NCBI GenBank assembly: GCA_026545225.1
Contig: CM048849.1
Span: 13,213,541-13,277,540, forward strand
Length of the DNA stretch: 64,000 bases
Direction: 5' to 3'
From: Cornus controversa
Lineage: Eukaryota; Streptophyta; Magnoliopsida; Cornales; Cornaceae
The translations under genes and the position numbers were made by a program. The notes beneath the pieces are model-generated. The model worked only from the letters and a program-made list of their open reading frames with translations. It had not been told where the DNA came from and searched no databases. Below are positions 58,080 through 64,000 of the stretch, piece by piece. How positions within the stretch are numbered: the stretch's first letter is position 1; every line of letters starts with the position of its first letter.

Positions 58080-58560
58080 AGGGTATGTTTCAAATAAATG
58101 GTAACCTTTGTCGTGTTTTATTTGATACTGGGGCATCTCACTCTTTTCTGTATCAGTTATTTGTTAGACTATCAGGTATACTTACTCAGCCATGCAGTTC
58201 TTCATTTTCTATAGCTACACCTTTGGGAGTTAGTACAGTTTTATGGGAACACTGTAGTCGAGTCATTATAGTTTTTGGCAGACTCAGGTTCTTAGTAGAC
58301 CTATTGGTCCTAGACATAAATTCATATGATGTCATACTCGGGATGGATTGGTTATCGCATTATTATGCCAGGTTAGTTGTCATGATAAGGTAATTATTTT
58401 TGCTATACTAGGTCAGGAGATATATTTGGTTGCTATGCCGCAATCAAATAAAGTGTCTAGTACTCACCTATTCTTTATTAGTGAGGACTCTTCGGAGGGA
58501 ATTATAGTTTTTATGGATTCCATTATAGTAGTGCAAGACTTTCAAGATGTGTTTTAGGAA
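58080..58560 (+). pseudogene. Chromovirus 3 aspartic protease
   Basis: The retropepsin motif LFDTGASHSF lies near 58117-58146. It is followed by ATPLGVSTVLWEHC, LRFLVDLLVLDINSYDVILGMDWL (the flap and ILG-type second motif) and SHYYA. In living elements this protease cuts the Gag-Pol polyprotein. Confidence 0.85.
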
Positions 58561-59380
58561 ATTCTAGGACTAGCACCGAGTCATGAGATAGAATTTCTGA
58601 TTGATTTAGCTCTAGGCACCAGGCCTATTGCTAGGGCCCCATACAGAATGTCGCCTATGGAATAAGAGAGCTAAGATCAGTTTTAGTACCTCCTCAGTCA
58701 GAAACTCATTCGTAGGATTAATTCACCATAAGGAGCACCGTTGTTGTTTGTTAAAAAGAAGGATGGGTCTCTTCACCTTGTATTGACTACAGAGAATTGA
58801 ATAAGATCACAATCCACAACAAGTACCCGTTGCCTAGGATTGATGATCTGTTTAAGGGAGCAACCTATTTCTCGAAGATAAATTTGAGACCCGGGTATTA
58901 TCAGCTTCGGGTTAGGGAGTAGGATGTACTGAAGACAACCTTTCTTACTAGATATAGATCTTATTTGTTTTGGGATATGCCTTTCGGGTTGAAAAATGCC
59001 CTAGTTGTCTTCATGGATCTAATGAATAAAGTGTTCAGAGCCTATTTAGACCAGTTTGTTATTGTCTTCATCTATGACATTCTGGTTTATTCTAAGTCAA
59101 AGGAGGATCACGCCAGACATCTCAGCATTGTTCTGTAAATACTAAGAGATTACCAGTTGTATGCAAAGTTTGAGAAATGTGATTTCTGGCAAAGGGAGGT
59201 GAAGTTCTTGGGTCATGTGGTATCTAAGAAGGGGATATCGGTTGATCTTAGAAATATGTCAATAGTGTTGGACTGGGGGCAACCTACCTCACCCATGGAG
59301 ATTCGTAGTTTTCTGGGGTTAGCTAGTTAGTATCGTAGGTTCATTCAGGGCTTTTATAAGATTGCTAGCCTACTCACCCA
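58560..59380 (+). pseudogene. Chromovirus 3 reverse transcriptase
   Basis: Recognisable gypsy reverse transcriptase blocks occur: the PIARAPYRM entry, a KKDGSLHL region, [12 protein letters not shown], then MPFGLKNA...[21 protein letters not shown] and the HLGHVVS..GISVD thumb start (59207-59245). Domain order and spacing are normal. It is broken. Confidence 0.85.
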
Positions 59381-59850
59381 TCTGACTAAAAAAGGTGTGC
59401 CTTTCGTGTGGGATGAATCTTGTCAAGCGGTGTTTGATGAGTTGAAGAGCAGGTTGGCAACTGCACCTACTCCAGCTACCCCTCAAAGTGGCATTAAGTA
59501 CTTGGTCTGTATCGATGCATCAATATAGGGTCTGGGATGTGTGTTGATGCAGGAGGAAAGGCCAAAATGATACGCTTCATGTAAGCTTAAGCCTCACGAG
59601 CATAATTACCTGACTCATGATCTAGAGTTAGCAACTGTGGTCTTTACTTTGAGGATCTGGAGACATTACCTCTTGGGGGAGACTTTCAGATTGTTCCGAG
59701 ACCGCAAGAGTTTACAATATTTGTTGTCACAGAAGGAGCTGAATATGACGCAGTGCAGGTGGTTGGAATTCATGAAAGATTATCACTTTTTCATCTAATA
59801 CCACCCAGGGAAAACAAATATAGTAGCTAATACACTTAGTTGCCGACCCT
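59380..59850 (+). pseudogene. Chromovirus 3 RNase H
   Basis: The sequence includes KKGVPFVWDESCQAVFDELK, the LGCVLMQE strand, [14 protein letters not shown] and [21 protein letters not shown], followed by the [10 protein letters not shown] end. It matches the domain at 10544-11008 of copy 2. Confidence 0.85.
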
Positions 59851-60099
59851 ATGCTAGTCTTTCAGCTTTATTTGAAATAGAACGGAATGATTTGAGAATC
59901 ATTGATGATTTAGCTAATGCTTTTCTAGCGTGTGTAGTGGTTACACCTACTATCATTCGGAAGGTAATTTCAGAGCAGCTTACTGACTCGTAGTGCATAG
60001 AGAAAGTGGCTGAGTTGAAATCTAGAGAGGTACTATTTTACACAGTGGGTACGGATGGAGGATTGCAATACAAGGGGCAGTTAATGGTTCCTCCCAAGG

Positions 60100-61306
60100 A
60101 TGATTTGAGGAGGGCAGTGATAAGTGCGGCCCATAGTTCTTAGTTTTCAATACACCTAGGAGGGGATAAAATGTACCAAGACATAAAATGATAGCTTTGG
60201 TGGGCAGGTTTGGAGAGGGACATTGTTATATTTGCGTTTCTAAGTGTAGCACTTGTCAAATGGTCAAGATTGATCACTAGAGACCGTCGAGATCTTTGCA
60301 GCCACTGCCTATACCGGAGTGGAAGTGGGAGAGCATTTCAATAGACTTTATTGTGGGACTTCCCACCTCACAGCGGAATCATGGTGCTGTTTGGGTTATA
60401 GTGGATAGGTTGACAAAATCAGCCCATTTCTTTCCAATTCGCTCGAGTTATACCTCAGAGCAATACGCGAAGCTTTACACTGTAGAGATAGTGAAGCTCC
60501 ATGGCATACCTTTATCAACTATATCGGAAAGAGATCCGAACTTTGTTTCAAGATTTTGGGAGAGTTTTTAGCAGGCTGTGGGTACAGCGATGCATCTCCG
60601 TGTAGCTTATCACCCTCAGAGCAATGGTCAAATTGAGAGAGTTAATCAGATTCTGGTGGATATGTTACGGGCGTTTGTTCTTAACTTTAAGGGTAATTGG
60701 GAGAGTTACTTGCCACTTATTGAGTTTGCCCATAACAATAGTTATCAAAAGACTATTGGTATGGCACCATTCGAGACTTTGTATTAGCACCCATGTAGGT
60801 CGCATGTTTGCTAGTTGGAGGTTGGAGAGAATAGATTCGTGGGTCCTGAATTCGTTAAGGACATATCCAAACAGTGACTCTTATTAGAGACCGTATACGG
60901 AATGCTCAGAGTAGACAAAAGAGTTATGGTGATTGGAGAGCTCAAGTATTAGAGTTCAAGGTGGGGGATCAGATTTTAACTCAAGGTTTCTCCCATGAAG
61001 GGAGTAATGCAGTTTGTCAAAAAGGAAAAGTTGTCACCTTGTTTTGTGGGTCATTTCATGATTACTAATAGGATTGGGGCAGTAGCATATAGATTGGCAT
61101 TATCAGACACAATGCACAAGGTGCATAATGTCTTTCATGTGTCTATGTTGCAGAAAGTCCTTAGGGATAAGGTTACTTATCAGCACATTGAGGTTGGGGA
61201 GATTGAGTTATAACTAGATGCAACAGATGTGGAGCAACCTTACTGTATTCTTGACCGTAGGAACCATGTCCTTCATTCCAAGATGATTCTTTTAATACAT
61301 GTTTAG
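60100..61306 (+). pseudogene. Chromovirus 3 integrase and chromodomain-like tail
   Basis: A decayed H2C2 zinc-binding region (about 60115-60290) is followed by the catalytic core 60296-60571 (WESISIDFIVGLP and VDRLTKSAHF with the first catalytic Asp). Next come AYHPQSNGQIERVNQ and SYQKTIGMAPFE (60578-60787), the VAYRLALSDTMHKVHNVFHVSML module (60995-61190) and the ILDRRNHVLHSKM start of the chromodomain-like tail. Confidence 0.86.
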
Positions 61307-62703
61307 TGATCGGCGTTGAATGTTACGCATTCTAGCCTCTTAATTTACATATTTTATTCTCTTACTGATAATTTATATGTGATTTTACTTTGTTTTTGTG
61401 TTTTTTGTCTTTCTCAGGGCCTTAATGATTATTTCAGATAAGACAATGATTTTGGGCTTTTAAAGATGATATCCAAGAAAGTTATATGAAGCCTACATCT
61501 AATGGGTCCATTCAACTCCATATTTCAACTAAAATCAGCCCAAGGAAGAGGTTCAAGAGAATTACAACTGTTTAAGAGGATTACGGGCCTAAAGCCCAAT
61601 TCTACACTGAATCCAGTTTTAATCCCGTTTTGGAAAGTGGACTGAAAAGCTTATTTCCGAGTATAAATTCGACTTAATTCCCGCGTGGGTTGAACGAAAT
61701 TCGATTCTGCACACTTTTGTATTTTACGTAAATTTCATGAATCGGACTTCTACTGGGTCAAAACTTGGGCCGAATGTCAGCAGAAAAATATACCTATTTT
61801 GGGCTGCGGGAAAACCCTAATTTTCTCCTAATTGGATTAGGACTTTATCTCCTAATTGGATTAGGACTTTATGTATTCTCTTGGGGTATAAAGAGGTGAA
61901 TTGGAGGCTGTTTTGAGGAGAAAAGAAGTGGAGGCCAAGGCAGAGAAGACAGAGACAATCCGGGTTTTATTTATTCATTATGTCTTTTATTATTTTGTTA
62001 TCTTCTTCTTCTATCATGTGTAACTAAACTCCTCAACTAGGGTTGAGGAGGAAACCTCCATTAATGAAGTGAAGTTCTTTTGTTCATTAATTAATTCTCA
62101 TGTGTGTGATTTAATTGCTTATGATTTTTGCTTCTTGTGATTAATTATTTTATAATTCTTTCACCATCTATATCATGTATATGTGGTAGTTAGAAAGTAT
62201 TATAATTAATCTAAGCTTGGGTTTGTATTTCTTAAAAGTGATAATCTTTGATCTTATGTTTTTCATTAAATTGGATACATAGGATGCTTAGAATTTTACA
62301 CAAGTGAAGCGAAGGAAAATCTACCTTTTAATATATTTTTCATAGTGCTTTATTGTTAAATCTTGAGTAAGCAATAGATTGATTTCTTGATTGCTACTCT
62401 AACTTTGGGAATTAATAAATGAATATTAGAGACTTCATGGATTTAATGGTGGTGGAATCCAAAACCTTAGTTATTTTCTTTATTTGATTTCAATAGTGTT
62501 ATTTTATTTTCATGTTAGTTTAATTTCTCTCAAATCAACTAAACTTGTGTTTAAACTAGATTAGTTTTAAATTAATTTGAATTTGTATTAGTTTTTCTTC
62601 TCAAAGCATTCCCTTGGGTTCGACCTCGTTCTTGCCGAACTATACTTTAATAGATTCGTACACTTGCGAGTTATTTAACAATTTTAAAACAACATTAAGT
62701 TTT

Positions 62704-62721
62704 TGGCGCCGTTGCCGGGGA
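62704..62721 (+). other. tRNA-Asp primer-binding site
   Basis: TGGCGCCGTTGCCGGGGA is the exact complement of the conserved 3' end of plant tRNA-Asp, CCA included. It marks the LTR/internal border about 9 bp after the LTR end. Confidence 0.88.
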
Positions 62722-63954
62722 ATTGCAAACAAGAAAACTAATCAAATTTTGATTGATTTAATTCTTCTACTAGTTATAATTTAGTTTTTTTTTCTTTCTT
62801 TCTTTTGTTTTATTATTATCAAAAAAGAAAAAAAAACTTTCCAATTTTAATTATTTGTACTAGGTTTTTTTTTTTTTAAAAAAAACTTTTTCTTTATTAT
62901 TATAGTTTAGTTTTAGTTTTAGTTTTAGTTTTAGTTATTTTATTTTTATTATTATTATTTTTAGTTTAGTTTTAGTTTTATTTTATTGTTATTGTTTTAC
63001 CTGATACTTCTTGAATTCTATAGGTGGTATTGTTGAAAATTGTCTTTTTCGCATGTTCTTGGGCACTACTTTGGAATCCAAGTAAGTACAATTTTTTTTC
63101 CTTCCGTTTATTTTTATTTTTATTTTCTTTTCCTTTCTTAGATTAGGAAAACATAGATTTTTGTTTTAGGTTGATAACTTGTGCATGAGAACTCTAGGAT
63201 AGAATAACTTAGAAATAACCCTAGGGTCACACTTTCTTCAAGTTTATTTTTTATTTTATTTTTAATTTTTTTCTCTATTTAAAGAAAAAAAAAAGAGAAG
63301 AAAGACCACACACTCACTCACTTTTATTTTATATTTTTTATGGTGTGTTTTGTTTGTGCATTTTATTTTAGCATTCTTGCATTAAAATTTTAGTAAGGGC
63401 ACAAACCCCCAACAAGATAAGGATTGGATTTCATCACCAATTCCTTGCCCAACTAGGTTAAAAATCTCCTTGCATTTGTCTATCCCAAGCCAAATTTAGT
63501 TTAAATTTAAAATCAAGTAGACATTGGCCATAGGAATTCACATAGCTTATAGGACCCTCTTGGACAGAGTTAACTTTTGGTAACTCCAGTGAGCACCTTC
63601 CAACTTCACAATGTCTAGGAAAGTTCTGAGGAGATTGGTTTTTAAGTGGGACCGTTTGTGACCCCTCCAATCTATCTTAGAAACTTTCCTGGTTGTATTG
63701 TTGGTGGGGCTTAACTGGTACTCCTCTAGTTCCTCTGAAAGGGAGTAGAAGCTGTCTAACTAGGTAAGAATTATTTTGGAACTAGTCCAGATAATTCTTT
63801 AGGAAAATAAAAAAAAAATAAAAAAAAATTAAAATAGAAATCACTAATCTTGAATTAAATTTGAAAAAAAAAAAAAAAATTTGCTTGTTTATTTGGTTGG
63901 TATTTTTGTGAGTCATTTTAGTGTATGTTAGGTTGTCGATCACTGAATCCAGAG
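62722..63954 (+). other. Athila-type untranslated leader
   Basis: T-rich and poly(A)-interrupted sequence, including a TTTTAG minisatellite-like run (62902-62938). No coding pattern is visible. Frames on the minus strand (63458-63670 and 63782-63964) are not credible. Long leaders are normal for this lineage. Confidence 0.7.
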
Positions 63955-64000
63955 TTGTTTCCATTAGATCTTGAGATTGAGAGAACCTTTCAAAAGGGTG

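Larger units (their letters stand above)
54840..61306 (+). mobile_element. Ty3/gypsy chromovirus copy 3
   Basis: A partial 5' LTR (54840-56744, left part lost to the Athila-like element), primer-binding site TTGGTATCATAG from 56746, gag, protease, reverse transcriptase, RNase H, integrase and chromodomain-like tail in the canonical gypsy order. At 61307 another Athila-type LTR interrupts it, and the 3' LTR is beyond the window or lost. It is broken, with many breaks. It is the best-preserved coding copy of this family in the window. Confidence 0.9.
61307..64000 (+). mobile_element. Athila/Tat-type element, 5' end, runs off window
   Basis: The LTR is 61307-62694 (TGATCGGCGTTGAATG...AAAACAACA). 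The primer-binding site TGGCGCCGTTGCCGGGGA (62704-62721) matches tRNA-Asp. A long T-rich leader follows, then the beginning of gag (PLDLEIERTFQKG, 63961-63999), an Athila Gag start motif. The left flanking pentamer is TTTAG. It inserted into chromovirus 3 and is therefore younger. Completeness cannot be judged. Confidence 0.85.

Overview
This window is plant nuclear DNA, almost certainly from a eudicot. It holds two host genes of the Bet v 1/PR-10 family, which have eudicot-type sequences, set in a sea of LTR retrotransposons. The base composition is AT-rich, with GC-rich islands only inside certain LTRs. No bacterial, organellar or viral genome is present. The only confidently intact host genes are the PR-10 pair at 35478-35960 and 39774-40256: intronless, each with its own TATA box, 155 of 160 residues identical. 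A 5' half of an elongator tRNA-Met and an orphan minus-strand promoter with a (GA)56 leader lie next to them.

Layout. 1-6014: minus-strand Ty3/gypsy chromovirus, with a clean Athila/Tat-type solo LTR inside it (1923-3413, 5-bp repeats GATAC). 6015-7022: short non-autonomous Ty1/copia element. 7023-7390 and 18781-20975: a minus-strand SIRE-like copia remnant split by a complete chromovirus insertion (7391-18780, repeats CCTCT). The right LTR of that insertion holds a solo LTR (13451-16969, repeats CAAAT), which in turn holds a complete 568-bp TRIM (15987-16554, repeats AACCC). 20976-32492: tail and LTR of a Tekay-like element. Nested inside that LTR are a chromovirus solo LTR (23995-31440), a 4.2-kb solo LTR (24344-29109, repeats GGCCA) and another complete TRIM (26002-26558, repeats GACGG). 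32493-34141: LTR tails, a copia LTR and two more TRIM insertions. 34142-40906: the host island with the PR-10 genes, broken by an Athila-type fragment (36897-38942). 40907-46271: a composite insertion whose two ends come from different elements. 46806-47055: a TRIM solo LTR. 47860-49022: chromovirus LTR fragment. 49023-54839: Athila-like 3' half with LTR. 54840-61306: plus-strand chromovirus. 61307-64000: the 5' end of another Athila-type element, running off the window.

The most interesting signals are structural. (1) A TRIM family with six loci shares its LTR ends and primer-binding site with the resident chromovirus, and one locus looks like a reverse-transcription template switch between the two. 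(2) The 4.2-kb LTR carries an array of short stem-loops whose arms differ while the loop core (CGGAGT..) stays the same. (3) Four unrelated LTR families each carry their own clustered short palindromic word. All retroelements are described as fossils; almost all are broken.
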